NCBI RefSeq assembly: GCF_000023125.1 | Contig: NC_013037.1 | Location: forward strand, 2,294,001 to 2,358,000 | Length of the DNA: 64,000 nucleotides | Direction: 5' to 3' | Source of the DNA: Dyadobacter fermentans DSM 18053 | GTDB taxonomy: Bacteria > Bacteroidota > Bacteroidia > Cytophagales > Spirosomataceae | Part shown: positions 35,190 to 44,461 of the stretch, one piece after another | Layout of the letters: every line of letters begins with the position of its first letter | Numbering within the stretch: the first letter of the stretch is position 1 | Notes under the pieces: generated by a model | What the model saw: only the letters and a program-made list of their open reading frames with translations | The model's database searches: none | Told to the model about the DNA's origin: nothing | Program-made: the position numbers and the translations under genes

Positions 35190-35255
35190 CAAAAGTACAT
35201 ATCACCCACTTTTGCGTTCTCCTACTTTTGTGTGGATTACTGATACTATCTTTTA
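35190..35255 (-). promoter_or_regulatory. Promoter and operator copy B for the RidA operon
   Basis: On the minus strand: half-site GATAGTATCAG, second half-site AAAAGTAGGAG with AAAGTA 21 bp after ATAGTA, and -7 box TACTTTTG (35190-35197) 31 bp beyond the start of AAAGTA. The -7 box is 36 bp before the RidA ATG. Copies C and D have the same layout. Confidence 0.78.
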
Positions 35256-35264
35256 TCCGCGATT

Positions 35265-36044
35265 TCAGGCATTCAGCCCGCCGTCCATGAGAATATTCTC
35301 GCCATTGATGTAAGCACCTGCATCCGAAGCAAGCAGCACAACCAGACCTTTGATATCATCCTGGTTGGCCATGCGGCGCAGTGGCACCTTTTTGTTGTAA
35401 TTATGAAGAAATGCAGCAGGCTGGTTGTTAAAGAGCCCGCCAGGACTAATGCAGTTGAAACGGATATTCTTCCCCGCATGCATCTGCGCCATATACCGGT
35501 TGAGGTTGATAAGCCCGGCGTTATGGAAGAAATAATCGGGCGGCAGGTCGCCCATATTCTCGGTACCGTCGTAATTGGAGAGGTCCGGTCCGAACATACC
35601 CATCATCGAAGCGATGTTGATCACGCTTCCGCCGCCGCTCCGGATGATCAGATCGGTCATTTCCCTTAATAAATCCACCATCCCCGTCGCGTTTGTATGC
35701 ATAGACTCCTCGAACTGGCTCAAAGGTGCATTATACCCTTTCATGGGCCTGGAAACCGCATTATTCACAAAACCGTCCAGCCTGCCGAAGGTATCAAGGA
35801 CGTATTGCTTCAAACTCAATACTGATTCATGATCGCTCTGGTCAGCCTGTACCGGATGTACATCCAGTCCGCGTTCCGTAAAGATCGCCGCGGTAGCCCG
35901 GGCAGAGTCAATGTCACGGGAAGTAGTGATTACCGTCGCATCCGCTTCGGCCAAACCTTCCACAATACATTTCCCGTAATTCCCCGACCCTCCGGTCACA
36001 AGGATTACTTTGTTCTTTAAGCTAAGTAGGTCTTTGATGTGCAT
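35265..36044 (-). CDS. SDR-family protein with Asn in place of the catalytic Lys
   Basis: 259 residues from ATG 36044 (MHIKDLLSLKNKVILVTGGS); the open frame upstream lacks homology. Cofactor motif TGGSGNYGK, catalytic Ser S146 in INIASMMG, but the YxxxK motif reads Y171-FFH-N175 (DYFFHNAGLINLNRYMA), with Asn where Lys is required. The neighbouring SDR at 39856 keeps YGVGK at this place. It may be a reduced-activity enzyme or use another base; family fold otherwise intact, ending ILMDGGLNA. Confidence 0.85.
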   Translation of the reverse strand: MHIKDLLSLKNKVILVTGGSGNYGKCIVEGLAEADATVITTSRDIDSARATAAIFTERGLDVHPVQADQSDHESVLSLKQYVLDTFGRLDGFVNNAVSRPMKGYNAPLSQFEESMHTNATGMVDLLREMTDLIIRSGGGSVINIASMMGMFGPDLSNYDGTENMGDLPPDYFFHNAGLINLNRYMAQMHAGKNIRFNCISPGGLFNNQPAAFLHNYNKKVPLRRMANQDDIKGLVVLLASDAGAYINGENILMDGGLNA

Positions 36045-36081
36045 ATTTTGTGGCTTTGGGTTGTTGGCGATCGGCTGTCGG

Positions 36082-36987
36082 CTATCGGCTTTTGGCCATT
36101 CGCCCTCCCTTCCCCTCCACAATCACCCTCACAATCCTTTCGGTTTTACCGAAGTCCAGCCTGGGCCTTCCTTCTTCTACCGACCGGATAAATTCAATGA
36201 GGTTGTCGCGGAACATAGAGTAAGAGTTGCGTATATCAATCAGTTTCCAGGCATTGCGGCCAAAGAGTGAAACCTGAAAGGTGCCTGATATCTCGTTGAA
36301 AAGGTGCAGCGTCACGTCCGGCCCGTTTTCAAGGCGGAGATGTACTATTTCACGGTCGAGTTCGCCGATGCTTTTGACCGAGCGCACTTCCGGATCATCC
36401 AGGATAGCAAAAATGGCTTCGAGTAAATGTATCCCGTATTTTTTCCAGTCTTTCTTGCCCACTGCGGTGACCAGTTCCAACTTGCCCAGCGATTTCAGTT
36501 CCTGCCTGGCCACCCGCACTTCATTTGCGTAACGCATGGACGAACAGGACATAATGAACCTGCCGGCAGCGCTTTGGGCCGAGAACCAATCCAGATCTTC
36601 GGCAGAGTAAGCAAGCGGTTTGTCAATGAAAATCGGGACGCCTGCCTCAATAAAGGGCCGCGCCATCTCCTTGTGGCTTTCAGGATCGTCGCGCGCCAGG
36701 ATCACCGCATCTACCTCACCGATCATCTCAGTCAATTCGTTTACGACAACAGTTACCCCGGCCGCTTTACAAATGCTTTCAGCGATTTCGCGCTCCTGCG
36801 CCCATACATGCGTCACCTTTGCCGCCGGTAAGCCCAGGGTATCGCGGTTAGCTTCCAGGTAAGCGGCCACAGCGGGGTAGCCGATCCGTGTGATCTCCTC
36901 TCCGTCGAACTGCCCGTTGATGATCGCCGACCAGGAGTAGGGATGGGCATTGCCTGGGCTCATGCCAATGATTCCAATTTTCAACAT
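36082..36987 (-). CDS. Gfo/Idh/MocA-family oxidoreductase
   Basis: 301 residues. N-terminal NAD(P) fold (LKIGIIGMSPGNAHPYSW), VDAVILARDDPESHKEMARP and PIFIDKPLAYSAEDLDWFSA (catalytic Lys in the DKP motif), then a C-terminal beta-sheet domain. This family oxidises or epimerises sugars and inositols. It is the third gene of the aldolase-led operon, 8 bp after the aldo/keto reductase. It is short for the family (330-400), but the C-terminal beta-sheet is present. Confidence 0.85.
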   Translation of the reverse strand: MLKIGIIGMSPGNAHPYSWSAIINGQFDGEEITRIGYPAVAAYLEANRDTLGLPAAKVTHVWAQEREIAESICKAAGVTVVVNELTEMIGEVDAVILARDDPESHKEMARPFIEAGVPIFIDKPLAYSAEDLDWFSAQSAAGRFIMSCSSMRYANEVRVARQELKSLGKLELVTAVGKKDWKKYGIHLLEAIFAILDDPEVRSVKSIGELDREIVHLRLENGPDVTLHLFNEISGTFQVSLFGRNAWKLIDIRNSYSMFRDNLIEFIRSVEEGRPRLDFGKTERIVRVIVEGKGGRMAKSR

Positions 36988-36994
36988 ATTCGAT

Positions 36995-37948
36995 TTACTT
37001 TAACCACCCCATCCGGTCCCAGTGCGGCAGGTTTAGGAATTCCGGATCGGGATATACGAGATTTTCGGCCTCTTTTCGCATTGCTGCATGCATGTAGCTG
37101 CCATTTGCCGTAGCGAGGGCTTTTTCCAGATAAGCTGTTTTATCAATCCCCACCAATACCGAGGATACCTCTTCAAATGACAATGCAAACCGGGTAGCGA
37201 GCGTAGGCAGATCAGGGAAACGGTCGCCTGTCCAGGAATGATAGCTCTGGATATGCCGCTCCACATCGGCCAGGGCGGGATGCAGGTTTTTGCCCCTGTC
37301 GCTCAGCAACCCCTTCATCAAAACGGAGCGAATGACCAGGCCGACCCCACTTTCGGATGCTTCCTGAAAAAACGCCCCGTGCCGCTGGTCCATGAGATTA
37401 AAAGGCAGCTGGATCATATCCCATCTCCCGCTTCCGATCGCCAGCGAAGTTTCGTTGGTAGTGTAGGTCGACGCCCCGGTGGCCCGGATTATGTCTTTTT
37501 CTTTCAGTTCCGAAAAAACTTCCGCAATGGTTTCATTTTGCAAAATTTCCACATCGGCCTGGTGCAACATGAAAACATCCAGGTAGTCTGTCCTGAGCAT
37601 TTCCAGGCTCTGCTGTAACGAATGCTCGATAAACGGCCTGAGCTCCCGGTCGGGCAGCAGTTTCCCGTCTTTTCGAAAATGGCTGCATTTGGTTGCAAGG
37701 ACAATGTCATTCCTTCTGCCTTCAAAAGCTTTCCCCATGATCGCCTCGCTCTCACCATAGAGCCGGGCAGTATCGAAAAAATTGATCCCCCTGTCTTGCG
37801 CTTCATGTAACAGCAGTATTGCTTCCTTTTCAGAAAGCATATCCTCTTTACCCGCCACACCGATGCCGTAGGGCATACCAATTTCTACACCGCCAAAAGC
37901 AATTTCAGAAACCGCAATCCCGGTATTTCCCAGCAGTCTTTTTTTCAA
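36995..37948 (-). CDS. Aldo/keto reductase
   Basis: 317 residues, TIM-barrel NADPH-dependent oxidoreductase. Catalytic tetrad visible: Asp and Tyr in INFFDTARLYGESE, Lys in VLATKCSHF, His in VFMLHQADVE; family start LLGNTGIAVSEIAFGGVEIG. It should reduce or oxidise an aldehyde/ketose intermediate of the locus. It sits between the HpcH/HpaI aldolase and Gfo/Idh/MocA genes, so it is probably coexpressed with them from the promoter at 38802. Confidence 0.9.
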   Translation of the reverse strand: MKKRLLGNTGIAVSEIAFGGVEIGMPYGIGVAGKEDMLSEKEAILLLHEAQDRGINFFDTARLYGESEAIMGKAFEGRRNDIVLATKCSHFRKDGKLLPDRELRPFIEHSLQQSLEMLRTDYLDVFMLHQADVEILQNETIAEVFSELKEKDIIRATGASTYTTNETSLAIGSGRWDMIQLPFNLMDQRHGAFFQEASESGVGLVIRSVLMKGLLSDRGKNLHPALADVERHIQSYHSWTGDRFPDLPTLATRFALSFEEVSSVLVGIDKTAYLEKALATANGSYMHAAMRKEAENLVYPDPEFLNLPHWDRMGWLK

Positions 37949-37977
37949 TTCGTGTAAATATTAAAGTGACTATTTCG

Positions 37978-38784
37978 TCAGGTGTTCATATAGGAATTTT
38001 TCGATCCCGCAGCCGAGGATTTTGTAAAGGCGCCCACCAGGTCCTGGCAATAATTTTTAATGCCCACCACATCAGCGCCCATACTGATGAACTGGTAGCC
38101 CATCGCAATCAGCTCGTTGGCATTCCCGGGCCCGCCTACCGTTCCTGCAAACTTTCCGTGCCTTCGTGCCACTTCCGCCACCCGCTTTCGGGCGGCAATC
38201 AGCTCGGGATGGTTCCATTCACCGGGGGCACCTATTCCCTGACTGAAATCCCCGGGGCCAAAAAACAGCATATCATAACCGTCCAGGGCCGCTATTTCTT
38301 CCAGCTCTTTCAACGGCTCCGGATCTTCGATCTGAAAAATCACAAACCGCTGCTGGTTCGCCTGCACCAGGTATTCGTTGAAATCCAGCGCCGTGTATGC
38401 CCCGTCGGAGTTGCCGCCGTCGATTGGCCGGCGCCCGGTCGGGTGAAAGCGTGTCATTTGGACAATCAGCTCGGCTTCGGCCAGATTCATGATGTGCGGG
38501 ACCATGATACCCGTAGCGTCCAGTTCAAGCGGGCGTATAAAATCGCTATAACTTCCCTTTGGGACGCGGACCAGAATGTCCGTATCGTGCGCCTTGGTCG
38601 CCCAGATATTGGATGCCAATACCGACCAGTCCTGACCGATATGCTCCTGGTCTGTCCAAACGCAGTCGAAACCGGAAATAGCGGCAATTTCAGCGATGCG
38701 GGCGTCTGACAGATTGATTTTGAAACAACTTACAATCTCCCCTGCTCTCAGCTTTTTCAGGACCCTGCTTTCCCGCATTTTCAT
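37978..38784 (-). CDS. HpcH/HpaI-family class II aldolase
   Basis: 268 residues. Metal-dependent pyruvate aldolase fold: base/metal sequences FDCVWTDQEHIGQD, IFQIEDPEPLKELEE (Glu ligand), and DMLFFGPGDFSQGIGAPGEW (Asp ligand), with pyruvate-binding Arg in ILVRVPKG. It cleaves 2-keto-3-deoxy acids to pyruvate plus an aldehyde. As first gene of the second operon it marks this locus as an acid-sugar or keto-acid catabolic system. The aldehyde product could feed the adjacent aldo/keto reductase. Confidence 0.9.
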   Translation of the reverse strand: MKMRESRVLKKLRAGEIVSCFKINLSDARIAEIAAISGFDCVWTDQEHIGQDWSVLASNIWATKAHDTDILVRVPKGSYSDFIRPLELDATGIMVPHIMNLAEAELIVQMTRFHPTGRRPIDGGNSDGAYTALDFNEYLVQANQQRFVIFQIEDPEPLKELEEIAALDGYDMLFFGPGDFSQGIGAPGEWNHPELIAARKRVAEVARRHGKFAGTVGGPGNANELIAMGYQFISMGADVVGIKNYCQDLVGAFTKSSAAGSKNSYMNT

Positions 38785-38801
38785 GGTTTTATCTTTTTTT
38801 T

Positions 38802-38866
38802 CAAAATTAGCTGCCGGCTCAGGGCCGGTCTTTTACTTTCATCCCGATTTCCGATACTATTTTTCA
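38802..38866 (-). promoter_or_regulatory. Promoter and operator copy C for the aldolase operon
   Basis: On the minus strand: AAATAGTATCGGAAATC, then GAAAGTAAAAG with AAAGTA 21 bp after ATAGTA, then -7 box TAATTTTG (38802-38809) 30 bp beyond the start of AAAGTA. The ATG at 38784 is 17 bp after the -7 box. The same arrangement occurs at copies B and D. Confidence 0.78.
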
Positions 38867-38879
38867 AAGACGCTCATAC

Positions 38880-39839
38880 CTACTCTGTGCGGCTTCTGAT
38901 TTGCAAAATGGCATATGCTGCGGCTGCCGCGATATCCGCACGATCCGACTCATTTTCCAGCTGGCTGGCACCCGCCAGCAGCGGCGTTAATATGGGAATA
39001 TCTTCTGCTTTGCCCTTTTCAGCCAAAGCTGCGGCCATCTCCGAAATAGCACCCTTCGATTTCGCGCTTTTGTAACTTACCACCGCGGCATGCAACTTTT
39101 CGAACTGGCCGGAATTATAATCGTTGTTGGTAAAAGCCGCGCTCAGCAAATATATCCTTGCCGGCGAACCCGCAGGCTCCGCCAATGCTGCCTCTGTCAG
39201 CTTCGTCGATTCTTCCTGCGAAATCCCCTTCAATTGACGCAGGGCATAGGCGGGAATCACCTTATCCGCCGCTTCTGTATCCGCATTCAGCACTGCATGA
39301 AGGAATCGGGCTTTGACCGTCGCACGTGAATCCGGGGAGGTAAATGCAGTGCTCCACAAAGTGTATAGCGCCAGCGATTTTACCTCGCTCCGAAGTGTAT
39401 TCTCCGTCAGCTTCTGGTCTTTTCCAAAAGGAGAAATCCCCAGTTTTGCCAACGTTTCGGCAGCATGAATGCGGTCGGCAGCCGTCGAGTCGAGGAAAAC
39501 CCCTAAAATCTTATCTGTCCAGATTTGCTTATCAGCGTCCAATGTGGCCGCCTGCGCCAGCACACGCCAGATCCCGATGCGGTACTGCGGCTTTGCAGCC
39601 CACATTCGCTCTTCCTCTATATAAGCCTCCCGGACACCCTCGGGATGCCCCGCCCAGATCAGGAATTCAGCTGCATGGACTTTTACCCATTCGTGCTGCT
39701 CTGCCAACACATTCCTTAAAACGGTAATGCATTGGTTTTCAAGCTCACGGAAGCTTTGGGAATCTTGACTCTTACTATTGCATGCGCCCAGTACCACGGT
39801 CAAAAAAATCAGGTTAAAAACGATTGAAACAAGCTTCAT
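38880..39839 (-). CDS. HEAT-repeat-like lipoprotein
   Basis: 319 residues from ATG 39839 (MKLVSIVFNLIFLTVVLGAC, lipobox GAC), chosen over a long upstream open frame that overlaps the SDR gene antisense and has no signal. The body is alpha-helical with HEAT-like repeats (WVKVHAAEFLIWAGHPEGVR, RIHAAETLAKLGISPFG, ISEMAAALAEKGKAEDIPIL). It is the last gene of the first operon. It likely sits at the outer membrane as a scaffold or protein-protein binding factor; no specific partner is known. Confidence 0.8.
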   Translation of the reverse strand: MKLVSIVFNLIFLTVVLGACNSKSQDSQSFRELENQCITVLRNVLAEQHEWVKVHAAEFLIWAGHPEGVREAYIEEERMWAAKPQYRIGIWRVLAQAATLDADKQIWTDKILGVFLDSTAADRIHAAETLAKLGISPFGKDQKLTENTLRSEVKSLALYTLWSTAFTSPDSRATVKARFLHAVLNADTEAADKVIPAYALRQLKGISQEESTKLTEAALAEPAGSPARIYLLSAAFTNNDYNSGQFEKLHAAVVSYKSAKSKGAISEMAAALAEKGKAEDIPILTPLLAGASQLENESDRADIAAAAAYAILQIRSRTE

Positions 39840-39855
39840 AAAAATTGTATTAATG

Positions 39856-40644
39856 TTACCAGCAGGTCCACCCGCCGTCCACAGCCAGGTCCTGCCCTGT
39901 GATATAGGAAGCGGCATCGGATAATAAGAAAGCCACCGAGCCGACAATTTCCGACGCCTGTCCGATGCGCCCCATCGGCGATTTACCGGCAAGCCTGGCA
40001 ACGAAAGCCGCGTGCGTTTTCTGTACGTCAGGATTAGGGAACGGCCCGGGAGAAATGCAGTTGCAGCGCACGTTGGATTTGCCCCAGTGAACAGCAAAAT
40101 AGCGCGTCATTTGCTTGATACCTGCCTTCCCTACGCCATATTCGAGCGGGTTTTTGTTCATGGGCTCCTGGTATACTTCCGGGTAGGGCGATACCGAACC
40201 GTACATACTCGAGAACAACACCATACTGCCGCGTTGCCGGGCAGCCATTTCCATACCCACGGCGCGGGTAAGAATAAAAGTGGCCGTGAGCCCGCCGTGG
40301 TTTACTACATCAAAATCTTCCGCCGACAGTTCTTCCATTGTCTTAGCGGTGGTCGCGGTAGTGAGGTTCACACACCCATCGGGCACGCCAAGCGCAGCAA
40401 TCTGCCTCTCGACAAACCGTTCAACCGCTTCGGTATGGCTTACATCCAGCGTGGCGCAGGTGGTGTTCACGAGTTTTTCCCTTTCCGCAAAAACCGCTGC
40501 CCTCTCGTCCAGATCTACACACAGCACTTTGGCACCCCATTTATCCAGGGCCGAAACAATAGCCTGCCCGAGATAGCCGGCCCCTCCAAAAACCCATATA
40601 TGCTTGTCTTTCAGACTTAAAACAGGAATTTCAGTATTTGCCAT
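39856..40644 (-). CDS. SDR-family oxidoreductase
   Basis: 262 residues. Cofactor segment IWVFGGAGYLGQAIVSALD, acidic Asp in VDLDERA for NAD preference, catalytic Ser in LFSSMYGSVSPY, and intact YGVGKAGIKQMTRYFAV. C-terminal SDR signature LAVDGGWTCW. It should oxidise a hydroxyl group of the imported sugar acid. The gene lies 16 bp upstream of the HEAT lipoprotein and downstream of the propeller genes. Confidence 0.88.
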   Translation of the reverse strand: MANTEIPVLSLKDKHIWVFGGAGYLGQAIVSALDKWGAKVLCVDLDERAAVFAEREKLVNTTCATLDVSHTEAVERFVERQIAALGVPDGCVNLTTATTAKTMEELSAEDFDVVNHGGLTATFILTRAVGMEMAARQRGSMVLFSSMYGSVSPYPEVYQEPMNKNPLEYGVGKAGIKQMTRYFAVHWGKSNVRCNCISPGPFPNPDVQKTHAAFVARLAGKSPMGRIGQASEIVGSVAFLLSDAASYITGQDLAVDGGWTCW

Positions 40645-40713
40645 CGCACAGGCGATTTAACGTTTTGAATTGATATACTTACCCTTCCGCAGCAAATCTG
40701 CCCAATACGCGGT

Positions 40714-41913
40714 TCACCTGATTTCCAGAATACTCCCTGCAATATGCTGCGGTCCGCCGGGCACGTTGAAATAGTAGCTTACCAGTACCCGGTTTTTGTC
40801 CAGTTGGACAGCCCAGGGATACCCCAGGTCGGTAGTACCGCCGTCGGTGCGCAACACGATTTCGGGGGCGGTGGCAAAATCGGTGCATTCGGCATTCAAT
40901 ATCCGCGCCCGTATGCCCAGTGGTTTGTGGCGATAACCGTAAGAAAGCAGTACACGGTTATCCGGTAGCCTCAGCGCGTGCATTGGATGACCTTGAAAAC
41001 CCATTTTTTCCCAGGCGGTAAAAGTTTTTCCGCCATCGACAGACCGGGCAATGCAAGCCTGGTCGCCTAAACCGGCCGTTCGTAAAAACGCCACAACATC
41101 CCCCTTCGGCGTTTCGTAAACGGAAGCTTCGTTGAACGAAACCTTTTCGTCCACGGCAACCGGCGCCGAGTACTTCCAGGTTAGCCCCTTATCGTCCGAG
41201 ATCAGTAAATGATTGGAAGTTTTATTCGGCGACTGGCGATCGGTTGCTGCCACTACCCACAAAATCCGTCCATTTTTCCCCTCATACATGGCGCCCCTGT
41301 TGTAAGCCGGGAGTTTTTCGCCCATGGCGGTGTAGTTGATCTCCGGTTCGATATGCGGCGGGTACAATGGCCCCTGCCAGGATTTGCCGCCGTCTGTCGA
41401 GCGGAGTACATATCCTCCCAGGAATACGGCCCCTCCTGCCAGAAAGTAAGGTTTTTTCAAATTCTCCATCCCATCGGGCCGGAGGAATGCCCAGCCGTAG
41501 CTGGCACAAAGGATTGTCCCGTCCTTTAACTGCAACAAGCAAGGATCTTGTGAACCACCGAACGGGTGCGAATAGATCAGTTCGGGCTCGGGTGTCCAGG
41601 TCTTACCGTCTTTTGATTTCACGGACACGAGGTAACTATTCGGGTCCACGTGGTTGGTACCTTTCTCGCCAAATACCTTTCTGTCGGGTGCCCTGCGGAA
41701 TGCGAGCACGATCTCCCCGTTCTTCTTTTTGATCACCGAAGGAAATGCAGCGTGAAATTTTTCATTCCGGTAAATCACCACATCCTCTACCTTACGTACG
41801 CCGGGAATGCTGTCCGTAAAAGTAAGGTGCGGGCCGGCGTTCGCGCGGGCCGGGACTCTATATCCCATCGCTGAAAAGAGCAGTAACAGCGTTGATATTT
41901 CTTTCAATTTCAT
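40714..41913 (-). CDS. Sialidase-superfamily beta-propeller, first of three
   Basis: 399 residues with a signal-like N-terminus (MKLKEISTLLLLFSAMGYRV). BNR/Asp-box repeats visible: SKDGKTWTPEP, STDGGKSWQGP, SDDKGLTWKYS, SVDGGKTFTAW. At the place of the GH33 FRIP motif it reads AAFPSVIKKKNGEIVLAFRR, without the carboxylate-binding Arg. It should be a periplasmic or surface six-bladed propeller acting on a carbohydrate, but classical sialidase activity is doubtful. Together with the genes at 41951 and 44462 it forms a set of three distinct propellers in one operon. Confidence 0.82.
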   Translation of the reverse strand: MKLKEISTLLLLFSAMGYRVPARANAGPHLTFTDSIPGVRKVEDVVIYRNEKFHAAFPSVIKKKNGEIVLAFRRAPDRKVFGEKGTNHVDPNSYLVSVKSKDGKTWTPEPELIYSHPFGGSQDPCLLQLKDGTILCASYGWAFLRPDGMENLKKPYFLAGGAVFLGGYVLRSTDGGKSWQGPLYPPHIEPEINYTAMGEKLPAYNRGAMYEGKNGRILWVVAATDRQSPNKTSNHLLISDDKGLTWKYSAPVAVDEKVSFNEASVYETPKGDVVAFLRTAGLGDQACIARSVDGGKTFTAWEKMGFQGHPMHALRLPDNRVLLSYGYRHKPLGIRARILNAECTDFATAPEIVLRTDGGTTDLGYPWAVQLDKNRVLVSYYFNVPGGPQHIAGSILEIR

Positions 41914-41950
41914 AAATATGCGGGTTAGGATAAAAGCAAAAGGAGAAGCA

Positions 41951-43105
41951 TCATTTGCCGGTCAGCATTTCCAGCCGCCTGGGTTCTGCAAATGGCGCCG
42001 CTTTTGCGGGAATTCTGAACCGGTAGGCACGTATCCCGCTTCCTTGCCCTTCTTCATAATAAACCACCAGCACCGAGCCGTCTTTCAGCTCAACCGTGGA
42101 GGGGTAAGCTCCCAGTGTTTCATCAACCATATAGGGCCCTTCCCAGGTTTTAGCTTCATCGCGGCTGATCCGCAGGCCGGTATAGCCCTTTTTGGAAGGC
42201 GCATCCGTGAACGCCCTCGTAGTGAGCAGTATTTCGCCCGATTTCAGGCGGGTAAACGACGGCGAGTGCCCGCGAAAACCAATATCTTCCACATCCGACC
42301 ACGTTTTACCCATATCCTTACTTTTTGCAAAATGCATGTGTACCTCCTGTTGAGCGCGCAATGCGGCGTAGAGCGTCCCGTCTTTGAGCAGAATGACATC
42401 CGTTTCCGCCGCCAGGGGAAGGTTTGCCTTTTCGCCGATAGTAATCACAGGCCCCCAGGTTTTGCCTTTATCGCGTGAGAGCATTACGCCTCCCCACGCT
42501 TTCAAACCGCCCCTGCCTTCCTGGTGGTACACCGGCAGGATAGTGGTCCCATCGGGCATTTCGCGCACCTGGGCCGACGAAAGCCAGTCTATATCACCGG
42601 TTTCCAGCAAGGTTGCTTCCTTGTCCCAGGTCTTTCCATTATCCCGCGACCACAGCAGCTGCGGACTTCCCAGTGTCTTATATTCCTTTGCCCCAAAACT
42701 GGGATAACGCAGGGAAAAGAAGCTCACCACCAGCGAACCGTTGCTCAATTGCGAAATATGCGGGTCACGGTTGTCGTCGTTGTCATCATAAATCGTAACA
42801 GGTTTCGACCAGGTTTTCCCCTCGTCTTTGGAGCGCACCAGGCAAATGCGGCCAGCCTTCGGATACTTCTCACTTTGCTTTGTCACGTGTTCGTCGCCTG
42901 CATAAAATACCGCTACGATATCCCCGTTTTTGAGCCGGCAAGCGTCGGGGAAGGCCTGGTAATCACCTGCATCCCCGCCCTTTGAAATGAGCATCGGTTT
43001 CTGAGCATGCCCGGAAGCGGGTTTTGCGACTTCCTGTGCAGACAGGCTGCCGGAAGTCAGCAGGCATCCGAAGAGCAGTAAACGGGAGAATTTGTTGGTA
43101 TTCAT
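41951..43105 (-). CDS. Sialidase-superfamily beta-propeller, second of three
   Basis: 384 residues with signal peptide (RLLLFGCLLTSGSLSAQ). Five Asp-boxes: SKDEGKTWSKP, SRDNGKTWDKE, SRDKGKTWGPV, SKDMGKTWSDV, SRDEAKTWEGP. The FRIP position reads YQAFPDACRLKNGDIVAVFY. C-terminal strands SVLVVYYEEGQGSGIRAYRF close the barrel. Secreted glycoside hydrolase or binding protein with a sialidase fold; catalytic Arg missing as in its neighbours. It lies 38 bp upstream of the 40714 gene and 42 bp downstream of the MFS gene. Confidence 0.84.
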   Translation of the reverse strand: MNTNKFSRLLLFGCLLTSGSLSAQEVAKPASGHAQKPMLISKGGDAGDYQAFPDACRLKNGDIVAVFYAGDEHVTKQSEKYPKAGRICLVRSKDEGKTWSKPVTIYDDNDDNRDPHISQLSNGSLVVSFFSLRYPSFGAKEYKTLGSPQLLWSRDNGKTWDKEATLLETGDIDWLSSAQVREMPDGTTILPVYHQEGRGGLKAWGGVMLSRDKGKTWGPVITIGEKANLPLAAETDVILLKDGTLYAALRAQQEVHMHFAKSKDMGKTWSDVEDIGFRGHSPSFTRLKSGEILLTTRAFTDAPSKKGYTGLRISRDEAKTWEGPYMVDETLGAYPSTVELKDGSVLVVYYEEGQGSGIRAYRFRIPAKAAPFAEPRRLEMLTGK

Positions 43106-43146
43106 ATTAAAAAGGATTTAGGAATAAATGCTTTTGAAACAATTAC

Positions 43147-44406
43147 TTACGAAGCCGCGCCTGCATTCGTCCGCTTTCTGATCAGCAGCAGGATCATTAC
43201 ACAAACAAACATCAAAACACCGGCAAACCGGAAAATTTGGCCGAGGTCAACCTGCATGTCACGCAAAACCCCGCCTGCATACAAACCGATCCCGCCGATG
43301 ACGCAGGCAAAAAAATTGAGTACGCCGTAACCCGTTGCCCGATAGCGCGGGTCGGCGGTCAGGCATAGAATGGGCATCAGGTTCGCGTCGCTGAACATAC
43401 GGGTGAGCCCATACACCATAAACATAGCGATCGCCAGCGGCAGTACCGAGGTATTGCTTGCGACAAATATGCTCGGTGCTGCAATGCACAGGCCGATCAC
43501 GGGTATGAGAAATTTGGAATTGGCACTCGCTTTTGCGAACCGGTCGGATAAAAAGCCGCCCAGGATTACCCCGGCTATGGAAGCGGGATAAAGATAACCC
43601 GTAGCATAAAGCCCGGCCATGCCCTGCGTCAGGTTGAAATGCTCTTTGTAGTAAGTTGGCATCCAGCCCATCACCATCCAGCCGATAATCCCCAGCAAAG
43701 ACCAGAAAATAACGAGCAGTATAAACGACCACTGACCAAAAAGGCTGCGGAGTGCCTGAAAAAAGTCGATTTTCGGTTCGTCCGATTTTTCCGCCGCTTC
43801 ATTGCTTTCCGGCGCATCGCGCAATAGCCAGAGTAATACAAAAGAATACCCGATCCCTACCAGCCCGAATACGCTGAAAGGCGCTGTCCAGTCGTGGTCT
43901 TCCGCTATCCAGCCGCCGACAAATCCCAGGCTTTGCCCCACCATCACCCCGGCAATATGAATGCCTGATGCGAGGGAGCGTGTGGTGGTTTTGTGGTAAT
44001 CGACGATCAGGGCTACTGCTGCGGGAAGATAGCAGGCTTCACTTACACCCATTAAAATGCGCGTCGCCACCAGTTGTTCAAACGTTGTTACATAAGAGGT
44101 GAGCCAGGTCACCGCGGACCAAACAAACAAGCTGCAAATGATCACCCGGCTCCGGTTGAAATGGTCGGCCAGGTAGCCTGCAAAGGGGCTTAGAATACCA
44201 TAAACCCACAAAAACACGGAAGTCAGCAACCCGAACTGGGCGTCGGACATGGGCATTGCCTCTATGATCGATGTCCGCATAGTGGTGATCATCGTTCGGT
44301 CCAGGTAGTTGAGACAGCCTACAAAACATAATAAAATAACAATCCGCCACGCCCCGGAAGGCAATGTATACTCAGCTTTTGATGGTGCGGCCTGGACTGT
44401 GGACAT
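43147..44406 (-). CDS. MFS transporter, anion:cation symporter type
   Basis: 419 residues, twelve transmembrane segments. Motif A sequence AGYLADHFNRSRVIIC between segments 2 and 3, and a YLDRT start (FVGCLNYLDRTMITTMRTSI) characteristic of the hexuronate/sialate/phthalate group of MFS. Carries acidic sugars or organic acids across the inner membrane. Gene order SusC/SusD - propellers - MFS - cytoplasmic enzymes indicates a complete import route. Confidence 0.88.
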   Translation of the reverse strand: MSTVQAAPSKAEYTLPSGAWRIVILLCFVGCLNYLDRTMITTMRTSIIEAMPMSDAQFGLLTSVFLWVYGILSPFAGYLADHFNRSRVIICSLFVWSAVTWLTSYVTTFEQLVATRILMGVSEACYLPAAVALIVDYHKTTTRSLASGIHIAGVMVGQSLGFVGGWIAEDHDWTAPFSVFGLVGIGYSFVLLWLLRDAPESNEAAEKSDEPKIDFFQALRSLFGQWSFILLVIFWSLLGIIGWMVMGWMPTYYKEHFNLTQGMAGLYATGYLYPASIAGVILGGFLSDRFAKASANSKFLIPVIGLCIAAPSIFVASNTSVLPLAIAMFMVYGLTRMFSDANLMPILCLTADPRYRATGYGVLNFFACVIGGIGLYAGGVLRDMQVDLGQIFRFAGVLMFVCVMILLLIRKRTNAGAAS

Positions 44407-44461
44407 ACGGAACGTGGGTTTGTTGAGAAAGAAGTAAATACCGATTGAATGGGTGCACCGC

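Noticed and set aside
40714..43105. Straightforward call as exo-alpha-sialidases with a sialic-acid pathway
   Set aside because: The FRIP arginine is missing and no NanA/NanK/NanE-type gene is present in the locus.
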